Below, piece by piece: positions 47,046 to 59,801 of a stretch of 64,000 nt of DNA (the first letter of the stretch is position 1; each line of letters starts with the position of its first letter). This stretch comes from Eleginops maclovinus (lineage: Eukaryota > Chordata > Actinopteri > Perciformes > Eleginopidae), in contig NC_086365.1 of the NCBI RefSeq assembly GCF_036324505.1, forward strand, positions 6,630,655 to 6,694,654. Reading direction: 5' to 3'. The notes under the pieces were generated by a model. That model saw only the letters and a list, made by a program, of their open reading frames with translations, was not told the DNA's origin and ran no database searches. The position numbers and the translations under genes are program-made.

Positions 47046-50000
47046 GACACCAAAAAGACATTTTGGGGAAGCTGGGTTATTATTATTTCCTCAACTATGC
47101 TGTCTCATTATCCTGTCAGGCTGATGATTTTAGTGAAATTGCAATATGGTTACTTATAATAATAATCATAATAATGTATTGGTTGAAATGAACGAATCTG
47201 AATATAAACTACAGATGGTGAAGGTAGCATATTGCTTTTTGAGTTTGCCCCCCTGTTATATTCATAAGTCGATGATGATCTGCTATGGTTTTTGACTGAG
47301 ACGGATCCAAACAATTTCAAACATCGCTTGGAGGAGTAGAGGGTCAGGATGTTCCTCGACATGTGGGTGTTCTCTGCCAGGATGCTACAAGCATCATGAG
47401 CTATAAAGAAACTGACAGGCTTGTGTAAGGGGGGGCAGGAATGTGAGATATCGCAGCAACCGAGAATCAGGAAAAGGGGAGCCAGCGATGCTTGCAAATC
47501 AGTCAGCTGTAAAAATAGCTGTTTTTGTATAATTCAACATGTGGGTAGAGATTGATTATTTTTAAGGCGTTATGTTAATCTGAAAAAGTAGTGTTAAAGA
47601 TACTAATGCAGCAACCATAGTGCCTCCAAGTTTTCTCCCAGCATGCTTCATTAGATTCCTCCAAATGTCTTTACATGATAATACATCTGTTGGGTTGGGA
47701 TTTGATCCTTAGCCTTAAACTCTTTTTTGCAAAAATGAATTGAAAATGGCACTGCAGGCTTCGGTTATAGTATTTGTTAGCTAGCAAAGCACATTAACAG
47801 ATTTCCCCACACATGCCCCAGTAAACACAATAGACCCAGAGGCGGCAAATGATTACAACTGGGATTTGAATGCAACACAGTTCATTATTCACAAAGCCAG
47901 GAGGCCTCGTCTGGCCTGGAAATAGCTTAGTGATAGCTTAGCATGTACTGTATGACCTGTTTGCAAGGGGAGGGAACTGTGAGGACAACAAATGAAGGAT
48001 GAGTTGTGAATTTTACAACAATACATATTCTATAGTTTCCTTAAATGATGGTGCTAGAGTATATTACCGAAAAACATTATAGGTACTCTGCTGCTAGACT
48101 AATGTAGGTTATGTATATGGTATAGCATGCAGAGAAAGAATTTGAGGCACTGACATGACCACATATTTCTTCTAAAACCTTGAATAATTCATCACAAACT
48201 ATAAAGTCAGTGTTATTTTAAAGAATGCTGTGAAATATTAATGCAGTTGGCCCAGGTATGTTAGCGTTCACATCAGATCATGCATTCAACCTGCCTGTTA
48301 GGGAAGAGTAGCCTATAGTATCGTACTGAAGGTTAGGGGACAAGTCAAATCCCTTCCAGCAGCTATGGAAATATAGAATTAGCTTCAACCTCTTGTTGCT
48401 CCCTTGTGATCATAATTTAATAGTACATATTTATGGTAAAAAACATCTGCTTTAATGGTCATCAGTCAGCCACAATGGCCAGATGAAAGAGTAAAGCAAA
48501 TATTTTTGAAAAAGAAATGAAGTAATTTCTTTTTTACGTACTGACAGAACAGAAATGTTGGTTTAAACCACTTCATCCAGTTAACCATTCCCCAGAAAAA
48601 ACTACCAATTTAACAGTTAAAATAAATGACTACAAACCAATATAATAGGGAAAGACATTTACATTTTATTGCATATTTTTATGTAAGAATGCAAGAAAAT
48701 TCATAACGGAGATAAATGGAGTTTACACATAGACTGAATAGTCTGCTAGAGTTTGAGGGACAACACTAAATGTGTAACAGATGGACTCTTGCTTTTCAGT
48801 GATCTGCTACTCTCGTCTTGGATAAAATGTGAATGCACAAGACATGTTTCTCTACGGGTCACTCGACATGCTCGACTCGTTAGGGCTCGTCTAATGACAC
48901 GTGGTTGTCCGTCAGTGTCTAATGGATTATTCATGGTCATGTTTACACAAGTGCTCCCACTTTAAAGCGCTGAAACGTCTGTTGCGCCAACCTCCCCGTG
49001 CCTCTCAACACATAAATCTTCTGTTCGCTGCGGTTGAAGTGTACGTTGTAGTGAGTAGGCATTAATGGCTTTTAGTGTGCCACGGGAACAGTGAGCTGAG
49101 TGTTCTCTATGTGACCTCACACGTGTGTTGTATGTATTCTCAAGCAAGTGCCCTGATGTAAGTGATAGAGTGAGTGCGCATCAGGAAATAAAACTCGTAC
49201 AATTACTCTAAAAATAGGTTGTTTGGAAGCATGTAAGGCCATTTTCTTCAATTAAGTGGTCTTAGTAGTGACTGACATTGGTTCTGAACAATATTGGAAA
49301 CAAGTGGAATTACCTTGCATCACCGGGAGATTGTCTTGCATATTTATTGAAAAAATAAAGTCTGATTCAAGATGGATTTTCTTCACCGTGTGCCTGTCTG
49401 ACAACTTAAGCTACTTCCATTTGATAAGCATCAAAGCAGATAACACTGTGTTAAAGCTTTTTTCGGGGGGGAGGAACGGGGCCTCCTGATGCTATGCCTG
49501 TTGCGGGGAACCACTCGGGGCAAAAATCTAATCTCTAATGCGCAGAGTTTGATTTTTTTTTTTCCTTTGACCAACCTTGAGACAACCTTTTGGCGGGTTG
49601 CAGCTCTTGATTTTTGATGGAAGCTCCTTTTCACCAAAACAAGCTCCCTGGTTGCAGCTGACAAGGTCTGGTGTTGAAGAGGTGATTGACAGCCTTCGCA
49701 ACCACTGGCTGAGTTGGGATTTGGTCCAAACGCTTTTTACCTCTGCCTTCCATCACCCCTTAGTGTTTTCCCTACCGACTGCATGTCACTGTTTCTTACC
49801 CAGTATACCAACTTTAAAGCCACCTGGAATATTAAGAATTCTTTATCTTGGAAACATCAATTAGAATCCATTTCCTCAGTGTGTTCCCAAGAAATGAAGA
49901 CCCTGTTAGAGTAATTCTGCAGAATGAACAGAACATGACTCATTTCCTTTTACTTCAAGTTATCCATCCTTCAATGTTCTGCTTTTACCTCTAATAATAA

Positions 50001-51904
50001 CACCAACAGGTGTTGAGTCACGTAGTTATTACTGAGAGCAGGATGTTTTGCTTTGTTTTAGGCAGAAAACTACATGTTTAGACTGTAGTTGCAGTAGATA
50101 AAAAAAACTCTATTTGTGCTTTATAGTTATAAGAAAAGCCTTGGCTGAGAAGTGTGATAATTTCAGTATTGATGATAGTCACTCACTGTTTTTTGCATTT
50201 GTTTAAGGCTAGACTTTATGCTAGGGGGACTGGTTTCTTAAAAAATATTATTCCATGCACGTCTCGTATATGCTTTTGAGTACTTTTCTGAGTTTGTCTA
50301 GTGGAGAGATTGTTTCAAGTGTGCTTAAAATCAGAGTTTGCCTGCACTGAGCCATGTTGTTTGTCACAGGTATTTCAATGATTCTACAGTCGGCTATCAT
50401 TGAACTCTGTGTGTGTGTATGTGTATTCCCTCCTTGATGAGATTTCACACTTCTGTGGCGGCAACGATCACTTTATCCTTGCGTAATGCTGATTTCATGC
50501 CTGACATATGCCTTGTCTCATGCTGCACACAGTTTTCCAGCAAACATTTTTCCAACAGACATGTTTTAAGCCTTCAGTGCTCTCTTCTATTTGATACTGT
50601 TATCTTTTTTTGCTCTCTGTTAATCTTTGTTAAAACAGTCCATGGGAGCGAATCTATGGCTCATTATCAGGTTTGTTTTGAGTGCAAAAGTGAAGAATCC
50701 TTTACTCAAGGGAAGCAAAAGTAAATTGCTTTTATACACTTTCAGGCTTAGTCATTGTTCTGTTATTTTAAACTGTGTGGGGTTTGTCTTTGGAAGAAGC
50801 ACTAACGGTTGAAAAAGTTGTCAACACTTTTGACTATTGACGTTTTAGCACAGATTTTCACATCACCCTATGGTCCCAGCATTGAGGGAAGTATAATTGA
50901 ACCCTTTTAGTGGCTTTGAAGCAGAATGTCAATACTAAGGCTCTAAACAGCAAGTAACATTTTGTAAATATTGTGGTTGTCCTTTCTAATGTGTCATAAA
51001 ATGTGCCAAATATTTCTAAATTTAGGCTCCTTTTTATACAAAATCCAACTTTTTAAATGTTTTTTTAATCCATGCCTTCATGGACATTAGTCTTATTTGG
51101 CCTCTTCATCCCATGTCTGACTCTGTGCACACATGGGTCATACCATTTTAATTCTAAGGAAACTGCTGAAGTGCTAGTCCATTGTGAAGAACATCAGCAC
51201 AAAAGTTATAACGTTTTTAGGTCCATGCAGAAAAGGTCAGAGGAAAACTTTTTGGGGTGATGCTTCATTGGGGTTTTTCCAAATAATAAATCACTTGCTT
51301 CTCACCAAGAAAACAGTATCTGAAGAGTGAAATAGACTGTACTTCCACAAGCCCAAAAACTGAGCATTTATAAACGCACCACAAATACCCTTTCAAGAAA
51401 GCACAGATGATGAGATTCTGTCTCTGGCATCTTGCACAAATTGGTTAACTGTAGTACGTGAGTCTTTCTGCACAGATGCTTCATTCACCCTGCACAATCC
51501 TCTCATTGTTTAACATGCAGACAAGCCTCTGTTGGCTATAATGATAATCATGAGAGGTGCAGCAGGTCGTTTTATTAACTCAGTTTTAATAACTTCATCA
51601 AGTGGGAGCACAACCGGTTGTGTAACCCATTACTGGCACTGCCCCTTGGTCATTCAGAAGTCATTCAGAGGCTTATTGGATAATTTTATCTTTTCAGAGT
51701 GATTTAAATAGTTATAATGGGAAACTAAGAGATTGTCAGTACAGGGAGCCTGTGGGTTCACTGACTGAAAGGCCAAGTTGTATCATTAAAACATCTCCAA
51801 GAAACCTTTATGTCACAGTCTGTTTATCAGAAATCCCATGACTCTTGGTCCCTGAACTGCCAGTTCTATGGTCTTCAACTCCTTAGTGTCTAGCTATCCA
51901 TCTA
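47046..51904. other. Mostly noncoding stretch
   Basis: Apart from the exon candidate at 50639, only chance frames and AT-rich sequence are seen. Overlapping frames near 48746-49147 and 49431-49664 lack splice context. Confidence 0.45.
50639..50720 (+). CDS. Candidate 82-nt exon
   Basis: A long T-rich tract with gctctctgttaatctttg leads to aaaacag at 50638. The frame that follows reads HGSESMAHYQVCFECKSE and continues to GTAAAT at 50721, a fair donor. An inner donor, CAG|GTTTGT, would make a 32-nt exon. The residues look plausible for a protein but match nothing I know. Confidence 0.22.
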
Positions 51905-52318
51905 TCTATTTAGTATATGTTTCCGATATATATAGCTATCTTTCGGGAAAAAATATTGCGGAAAAAAGCGTTCAGTTTTGTTGCCCCATCAACTTGGAAC
52001 AATTTTCAGGCCGAACTAAAAATGTCTGAACTTGTATCTTTTAATGTCTTCCGCCGGTTCCTAAAGGACCGACAACAACAAATATTTGGACAGTGCCTCT
52101 GCTCCTAATTATTTCCTATGATCGATTCCTTTGCTCTTGCACTTTGTTGTTATTTTATTTACTTGTGGCCCTATTTATTGTAATGTATTTGTATCTTGTA
52201 TGTTGATGACGTGTGCTGCTGCCTTCTTGGCCAGGTCACCCTTGAAAATGAGATCACGATCTCAATGGGTCTTTTACCTGGTTAAACAAAGGTTAAATAA
52301 ATTTTTAAAAATGCTCTG
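51905..52318 (+). mobile_element. LINE 3' end (L2/CR1/Rex-type), 5' truncated
   Basis: The frame 51950-52108 reads FSFVAPSTWNNFQAEL and then VSFNVFRRFLKDRQQQIFG, the usual C-terminus of a LINE ORF2. The 3' UTR has the conserved ccttcttggccaggtcaccc and ctcaatgggtcttttacctg. It ends in aacaaaggttaaataaattt, a tandem-type LINE tail. Only the last 0.4 kb remain, as usual after incomplete reverse transcription. Confidence 0.76.
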
Positions 52319-53609
52319 AGCTTTTTACCAACAGTGGACAGTTGCAGGAATTGTTGAATTGTAATTTCCTTAAAGGGAATGACATAAATTGAGAGCCCAA
52401 AATAAAACACATTACATGTAAAAGCTGGTATCTCTTTTCAACGTTCTTTGGTCTTATGTATTATTCCATATTTCTGTTCCTCTGACACACACCCTCATGA
52501 GCTGACTAACCAATCAACTCCCAAGAGGCTGTGGTGATGTTCAGTGGGGGTTGTTTTGGTCGGGGGTCCAGTACCAGAAAGTCTATTTGATTTAATCCTG
52601 GATGGAAATTGCAGAGGCCTGCCTATAATCCCATACTGCCCTATCTAATTACAGTCGACTAGTTCCTCCCGGGGGCCCCTGCTCATGTAGGCATCACCAT
52701 CTCTTATGTATTCCGGTATATACAGTCCTGCATGCATCCCATCAGAATGAGAAGGGACAGAAATGAAGGTGAGATGTGATGGGAGCAGAGATAAAGAAAT
52801 ATGACGGGTTATCGTAAAACAGCAGAGCGCCTGTCTTTTTTTTATTCATTTCCTCACAGATTCCCCAAACAAACCCACTTCCTGTCAGTTTTCCATGATG
52901 CATTCCTGCAGACAGGAAATAACATGTACGTTTTTTTCCCATTAGTCATTCTGCTCGCGGGGTTCGGTCTGTCCTCTCGAGTTTGCCTCTGGTTTTGGAT
53001 ATAAATGTCAGCCCTACCCCATGTGGTGGTTTCCCTGCACATGATGCAACACTGCTGATTGTTATGGCCCGTCCATCAGCCGCCTTGATTTTGGCTTCTT
53101 GTCACTGGTGTTTTGCATCCAAAAGTCGACTTCGTTCCATCCTGTCACTCCTCGTCTGAACTCAATGAAAATATGAGGCTTCAAAGCCAAGAGCGTTGGT
53201 GTCACAGTACTCTACTGATGCACTCGTGATGTGCGGAGACGTGTATTTCTATGTGTTTGAAGTGACGACACTAGAGAAATTCACTAGCTCCATTAACGTC
53301 CCTCCCCTATTCTGTTAAAAGCTCTTTTAATGAACTATTTAAGCCCTCAATCAATCAATACTTTATGATGCGTTTTAAATTCAACCCCAGAGTGGCGCTT
53401 TTCTTTTAAACGTGCTGGTATGTTTGGAGTTATATGACATGAAAGCCAAAGTTCCATTGCCAGCATCACAAAGCCAATCTATTGGAGCACCACTTTGCAG
53501 TGTTAGCAGACAGTCACGCAGTCCTAGCACTTTGATGTTTGGGCTTGTTTGTGATAAGCCGCAAAGTCTCAGAGGCATAGAGATTGAGCCAAATATCCAG
53601 GGAGACTCC

Positions 53610-53759
<150 letters not shown>

Positions 53760-53781
53760 TTTTAAAAATAAATCTGGGCAG

Positions 53782-53834
53782 CTCACAATAAACACCCAAG
53801 GTTACAAAGAAGAAAACATGAACAGAAGTTATCA
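53782..53834 (+). CDS. Candidate 53-nt exon just 3' of a long (TG)n tract
   Basis: The acceptor aatctgggcag ends at 53781, 24 bases after the 144-bp (TG)n. The frame reads LTINTQGYKEENMNRSYQ and ends at TCA|GTAAGT (53835), a strong donor. UG-rich tracts near acceptors are known binding sites for TDP-43 and CELF proteins, as at CFTR exon 9, so a regulated exon is conceivable. The acceptor itself lacks a classic pyrimidine tract. Confidence 0.2.
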
Positions 53835-55979
53835 GTAAGTTCACTTTTGAACTGATCTTAATACAACTGAAGGAGCGAGCTCGTTTATAATTTAGTTTCG
53901 TTATCACGATAATATCCTAGCCAAAGAAAAAAAAAACTTGATAAATCATGATGACAATTGTAGTTTGATTTAAATTAGTCGTGCTCAAATTGATCAACAG
54001 AAAAATGCTAAACAATAGATAAGAATTAAACAAGAAGGAAAATTCTTGATTTTAATCTGGTGCATGCTCCGAAACGGCATGACCAAAAGAATGTAGACAT
54101 ACACATGATTTTTGAACATTTCATGCCCCTTCCAAAGTATATTCTAATCTTAAAAAGTATTTCTGATTTCAGTGCCATGCTGCAGGGTTTGGTTTTGATA
54201 AGGTCCAGCAGTTGCAGTTTTAATTCATCCCAAAGGTGTTCTGTGCTCTGTGAAGGCCAGTTAAGTTCTTCCACATAAAACTGGGAAAACCATTAATAAT
54301 TGGCTATGCGTCGGGGAAATATCGGGTTAAAGCAAGAAAGGAAAACTGTTACCACAAAGTTGGAGGTCCTACGGTATATCCTGAAGAAAATACTGTAGAG
54401 TTTCCCTTCACTACTGCAAATAACAGCCTCAGACCAGGAGTAGAAACATTATTTAGACAGTAGTGTGTATACTACTTTAAGCCATAAAGTGTTAATAACA
54501 TGCAGTAAATACATCAATATGTATTTTTTAAAGGCAGTTATTAAATCTCCACTCGAACATCGTGGCTGATCTCACTTTACATCTCCTGCTGTGGTACCCG
54601 TTAATATTTTGATGACAGCTTCAGTGTAGTAATTCAAATCAATCGCACAGAGTAAAGAGCAGAAAAAAGGATGCCATGTCGATAAAATCTATATCACAGC
54701 CCTGATGATTAATGGGAGGGGTTCAGTGGAGGAGAATGCTGTTTCATATTCCAGTCAATTCATAATAGGATCTGGCTTGACATGCACACTAATTAACACG
54801 CCATGCAAAGTTTAAACAAGGCCACTGGGGCTGGTTTCCACATTTAGCTTTTGCACTGACTGGAAATGTCAAATATGGTAGAGTAGGTCATTCACACTGC
54901 TGTTGATTATCGCTGTGTGATGATGTGCATTAACCATGTATACGGAGACATGACCAGACAGTGTTTGTCAGATTAAATCATCCTTGTATAAATACATCCA
55001 GCTCTCGCCTAAATGCTGACATCACAGAATCACTATGATGGTATCATTTCCTCATTTGGTGTTATTGATTTTTTGATTGTTCATGTCATCTTTAAGCCAA
55101 AGGCCATTCATTTCCAGGAATGTAGTAAACACCACTGAGCTGCAATCGATAGTCTTTCAACATTTTTTATTTCATGTTCAGAGTGACTACTAAGTCATTA
55201 ATCTGTGATACATCGAGCAGAACATGGGGAATCTCCTCAGTCACCATGAGAACCTGTTGTTCTAGAAAGATCCACATAATGGGACCCAATGTTTTCAACA
55301 TTATACAGATGCTCGGAAAAGGCTCTCTGAGTCATTACACATTTGTATGAATCAAATCTGAAAAAACCAACAGCGTTTTCAAAAAGGTTAAAAAGAATTG
55401 AGATGAATTTAAATTTTAATTAGTGAATTAGATTTCCATAATTCAGCATGTGTGAGTCATCGCTGCTTGTTGTGTAGCTGCTGCCTTTGTGAATAAAGAT
55501 GAAAAGAGTTTCTGAGGCTGGTCCTGAAGATTATTCACCGCCAATTTCCAAAGAGCATGCTTTGAGAAAACTTTCAAACCTCTGTGTTGTTTATCAGAAG
55601 TTTGATGAGGTGTTTTGCTATGCCGAATTGGTCTGTCTTTTAACCTTGGCTGCGGCAGCGTGGCCCAGTGAAGCTTGACCGGATTTGTCTTGTTGGAAAG
55701 GAGGAGCTATTGGAATATTGGATTTGCAGGCTCAGCTTGGTTCAGCATGAATGAGCTGCTTCTGCTGTGTCCTGGAGGAAGTGCTGCTGGTGATTTGCCT
55801 CGACTAAACTACTTTTACATTGCCGACAAATGAATTGCAGACTTACATCTTTTTTAATCTCATTGGAGGAAACAGCTGAAGGGATTCTTCCCATGCAGAA
55901 CACTTATCGCTGAATCTTCCCCTGGGGTAGAGAGATGTAAGAACCCTCTTGTTGCGTAACACCATCTGTATGTAGTCAG
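53835..55979. other. Noncoding stretch
   Basis: AT-rich, no recognised repeat or gene; frames at 54026-54278 on both strands are short. Confidence 0.45.
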
Positions 55980-56060
55980 CGGTGAAGGAAGAATGTAGAT
56001 CCTTTACTAAAGTACATTTAGACAAACCCACACTGTACAGCCTTAAAAGATTATGCCTGA
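55980..56060. repeat. Fragment of the 'aagtaaaagtac' repeat
   Basis: cggtgaaggaagaatgtagatcctttactaaagtac is a diverged version of the left end of the repeat at 11268. Confidence 0.4.
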
Positions 56061-56997
56061 ATTGTAAGGTACAAGTATAAGGTTGAGAATTAACAGTTTG
56101 TAGCTATTTGATTTGAAGGGTTGGTCTTCTTGATGCTTCCAAATCCTGTATGTGTATTATGTTTCTAACAAACGAAGAGAAAAATGTTATGGATGACAAA
56201 AAACAAGACTATCTAGAAAACCCATATGTGGAAAGCAGCAGAGGTCTTTATCATAAAGAGAAGGTTTTTATCTAAGCTGGATTTCAAGCAGAATTGGACA
56301 ATTGTCAACTTTTTTGAGTATATTGCAAAGAACCAACACATTTTCTATGTTCCGTTTTCCATTCTGAGGGTGAAGCTGTTTCTATTGACCACAGTTGTGC
56401 AATTGTGCTAACAGGGATGAATAAATAATCAACTGTGCGGACTGAACTGGAGCCAGAACTAGTTTGCAGAGTGCAGCGACTGTAGGATCCTCTCATCCCC
56501 CGTGGAACAAAACATCAAGTTGATGCATGACTTCTCCACAGTGTCTGCACGGTATTGAACTTCCTCTGCCCGGCTTCCTCCTTTAGCACGGGCCCCGAAG
56601 CTGCTCATGACCTTTACTTTGGGAAGAATGGTAGAAACACTAGCATGTCTTATTGTTGGTGTTATTCTGTGCTGCATAGAGATGAACGGGTGGTGCGATT
56701 CGTATTCATGACATGTCTCGTTCCTCCCATTTAATGGATTTCAGTTAAAACAAACATTGATTCAGTGGCTCTATTATGTCAAGGCAGTCAATACAGGTAA
56801 CGCTCTGCAAGAACACACACCAAAGCCTTGTCGTTAATGCTCCGTTCTTACAGCATGATCACCAAATTGTCGTGTTTCAAGCCAAAGGTTTTGACCTTGC
56901 ATTGAATATAAGGCCACACGATGCGTTCAAGGACCTCCTTCATTGTCTGTTTTCTCCTTTCCCCTTCATACTGGTGAACGTGGGGATTGAATTTCCC
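56061..56997. other. Stretch with a coding-like minus-strand frame
   Basis: On the minus strand a pyrimidine-rich acceptor (ctaccattcttcccaaag, ending at plus 56622) precedes an open frame containing SSFGARAKGGSRAEEVQY. No donor was found. It may be a retroelement fragment or a terminal exon; I cannot tell. Confidence 0.2.
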
Positions 56998-57001
56998 TTA
57001 A

Positions 57002-57547
57002 AGGTGCCATAGAATGGAAAACTGTATTTACCTTGGTATAGTTGAATAAGGAGAGTTCGGTACATTGAACTGACATATCGTGAACCTCAAACACAATTGT
57101 TTCCTCCTTCAAGTGCAAATCATGAATATGCATATCACAGCAGTAAAACGGCGAATTACAACAATCCCTGTGTGTGACGTAACACACGGTAGTCCAGCCC
57201 CAACATTTGCATACACCAGCTGCTAGAAACACTAATGCTAACACTTACTACTCCGTAAAGTTGCTCTCGAATCTCCGACCAACTGGCTGTTCATCGGTTT
57301 CCGCCTCTGATAAAGGCTAAAACAGGTAAGGTTGGATGGCAACAGCCTCCATGGTTCATCTCTCACAGTTTTGCAAACTTCACTTACTTCAGTGGGCTCT
57401 GAGGCAGCCATGGATTGCTCCTTGTAAACCAGCCAATCAGAGCAGAGCTCGTCATAATTATTTTTGGGATCAACCAAAGTTATATACCTTCTTTGTAGAT
57501 ATCAGAAAACAATTTAAAATACCAGATAGATGCATTCTATGGCCACT
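57002..57547. mobile_element. piggyBac-type MITE with TTAA target sites, 546 bp
   Basis: The left end is AGGTGCCATAGAATG and the right end CATTCTATGGCCACT, inverted repeats of about 15 bases with two changes. TTAA flanks both sides (56998-57001 and 57548-57551), the diagnostic piggyBac target. No transposase frame is present; the short open frames inside (for example 57238-57477 on the minus strand) are passengers. Confidence 0.87.
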
Positions 57548-57551
57548 TTAA

Positions 57552-58779
57552 GGTTTTTTTTAGGTTTGAATTATCCTGCAAAAGCCAAGCTTCTTCACAG
57601 AATGTACAGGAAGAATAAATGCGTTATACTCAATCCATCAAAGCAATAATCATCACGTCAAAGAAAACAATACAGAAGAAAATCTAGGTTAGGCAGCACA
57701 TAATCAGTATACTCATCACAAGAAATAAAAGCATTTTTTGTATTCATTTAAAAACCTATGAACATTTCCAAGTACACTTTTTTACCAATGAAAGCAGAAT
57801 TGCTGCATTAAACCCTTTTAGAAAAAACAGTGGAGAAGCTATTACTGACTAACACAATAACTTAGTATGAAGTCTTTTTACAGTACATACCTGCAAATAT
57901 CTGTGCTTGAATACTTACAGGTATGTATTTCTAAATGCATTATATCTAAATATAGAAAATCCAAACGTACTTACCAGCAGCCGCCATGGGAGTAAATCTG
58001 CAGGATAAAGGGTCCAACAGGGTGTCCAGTTTTGGAACTTATTAACAGAGATAATACTCACATGAAATATTTAAAGAGTTGAGGATCCGTCTCACAGCCT
58101 CCTGATAGCTAGAGATCTTCTTTCGTATCAGCCTTATTCTTTTTCCTTGTAGTTCATGTGACAAATAACTGTATTATTGAACTATTTGTGATAACATTAC
58201 AGACTTTTATTAACATGGCAGTTCCCTGTCAACCTCGGATTGAGACATTCCTCTTATCTGTAGAATCGTTATTGCATTTTGGAGAAGGGTTGATTGTTAT
58301 TTTGATCACATTTGTAATGAATATATAAGTACTTGCACAAGATGAAGGACTTAACAAATGTGTTTGCTATCAGCTTTTTGCTAATGAATAATGTCCACAT
58401 GTGGGTGGAAAAAACCGGTTTCCAAGGAAACAAACAAATGTGATGCTGTTGTTTTCCCAGATAAGAAGAGACAGGATTTGAATCATTGTTGATTTCCGAT
58501 TAACTGAATAGCCTATATCCTCAGGCATTTATTTATAAAATGTAATGGCTGAACAACAAATAGCTATTTCTGAGCATTGGCAACAATATAGGTTTGATTA
58601 CACTGTCTGTCATTCAAGCTGTAATACACAGCCCACTTCTGAGTCATTAAACTAAGACATTCTGACATGTGTTTAGATGTGTGCTGTTTTTAACTTCCAG
58701 GAGATTTGATTTAGAAACAATAGATTTAAGATAGATGCTTTTGTCCAGTACTTTGATTTATGACTAAATATGCTTGCTG
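57552..58779. other. Noncoding stretch
   Basis: AT-rich DNA between the piggyBac-type MITE and the repeat preceding the Tc1 insertion. No open frame of note, no splice pair and no repeat recognised. Confidence 0.45.
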
Positions 58780-58880
58780 TTTTGGATGCTAGCATGCTAA
58801 ACTACAATGTCATGGTAGGAGTACAGCTGTTTAACATCAGCATGTTAGCATTGTCATTTTAGAAGTGTTAGCATTCTCAC
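58780..58880. repeat. Fragment related to the 'gctagcatgctaa' repeat
   Basis: ggatgctagcatgctaaact and catcagcatgttagcattg match the general pattern of the 26850 repeat. It directly precedes the Tc1 insertion at 58911. Confidence 0.35.
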
Positions 58881-58910
58881 ATCTATCACTTTTTAATCGA
58901 AGCGGACATA

Positions 58911-59801
58911 CACCGATCTGCCATAACATCATGACCACTGACAGGTGAAGTGAAGAACGTTGATTATCTTGTTAAAATGGCACCTGTCAGTGGGGGGGAT
59001 ATGTAAGGCAGCAAGTGAACACTTTGTCCTCAAAGTTGATGTGTTGAAAGCAGGAAAAATGGGCAAGCATAAGGATGTGAGGGACTTTGACAAGGGCCAA
59101 ACTGTGATTGCTAGACGACTGGGCCAGAGCATCTCTAAAACAGCTCTTGTGGGGGGTTTCCGGTCTGCAGTGGTCTGTACCTACCAAAAGTGGTCCAAGG
59201 AAGGAAAACCAGTGAACCAACAACAGGGTCATTGATGCGCGTGTGAGGGAAGGCTGGCCAGTGTGGTCCGATCCAACAGAAGAGCTACTGTAGCTCAAAT
59301 TGCTGAAACAGTTAATGCTGGTTCAGTTAGAAAGGTGCCAAAACACACAGTGCATCGCAGTTCGTTGTGTATGGGGCTGTTTAGCCGCAGACCAGTCAGG
59401 GTGCCCATGCTAACCCCTTCATGGGGACGGTATTACCTAATGGCTCTGGCCTCTTTCAGCAGGATAATGCGCCCTGCCACACTGCAGAAATGGTTCAGGA
59501 ATGGTTTGAGGAACACAACAACAAGTTTAAGGTGTTGACTTGGCCTCCAAATTCCCCGGATCTCAATCCAATCGAGCATCTATGGGGTGTGCTGGATAAA
59601 CAAGTCTGATCCATGGTGGCCCCACCTCGTAAATGACAGGACTTAAAGGATCGGCTGCTAACGTCCTGCTGCCAGACACCACAGGACACCTTCAGAGGTC
59701 TAGTGGAGGCCATGCCTCGACGGTTCGGGGCTTTTTTGGTAGCAAAAAGGGGGACCCGCACAACACTAGGCAGGTGGTCATTATGTTATGGCCGATCGGT
59801 G
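58911..59801 (+). mobile_element. Tc1/mariner-type transposon with internal deletion (891 bp)
   Basis: The termini are CACCGATCTGCCATAACATC at the left and its near-perfect inverse GTTATGGCCGATCGGTG at the right, with TA on both sides (58909-58910 and 59802-59803). This is a very common fish element. Several hundred bases are missing from the centre at about 59414-59420, so the copy is non-autonomous but keeps both ends needed for recognition by a transposase. Confidence 0.93.
59059..59769 (+). pseudogene. Tc1/mariner-type transposase remnant, catalytic core partly deleted
   Basis: The N-terminus starts at ATG 59059 ([14 protein letters not shown]) with the helix-turn-helix part. The frame breaks several times before the deletion. 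After the deletion come LFQQDNAPCH (second Asp at 59463) and SPDLNPIEHLW (Glu at 59574). The interval is 36 residues, so this is a DD36E arrangement and a different family from the element at 39445. The first catalytic Asp lies in the lost part. A stop follows at 59607-59609, within what would be the C-terminal region. Confidence 0.88.

Noticed and set aside
46864..47191. 86- and 98-codon + frames
   Set aside because: They lie within a dispersed fish repeat whose ggaccacag phrases give a Ser/Gly/His-rich translation.
57238..57551. Open frames on both strands near 57.3 kb and a CAG|GTAAGG at 57327
   Set aside because: All inside the piggyBac-type MITE.
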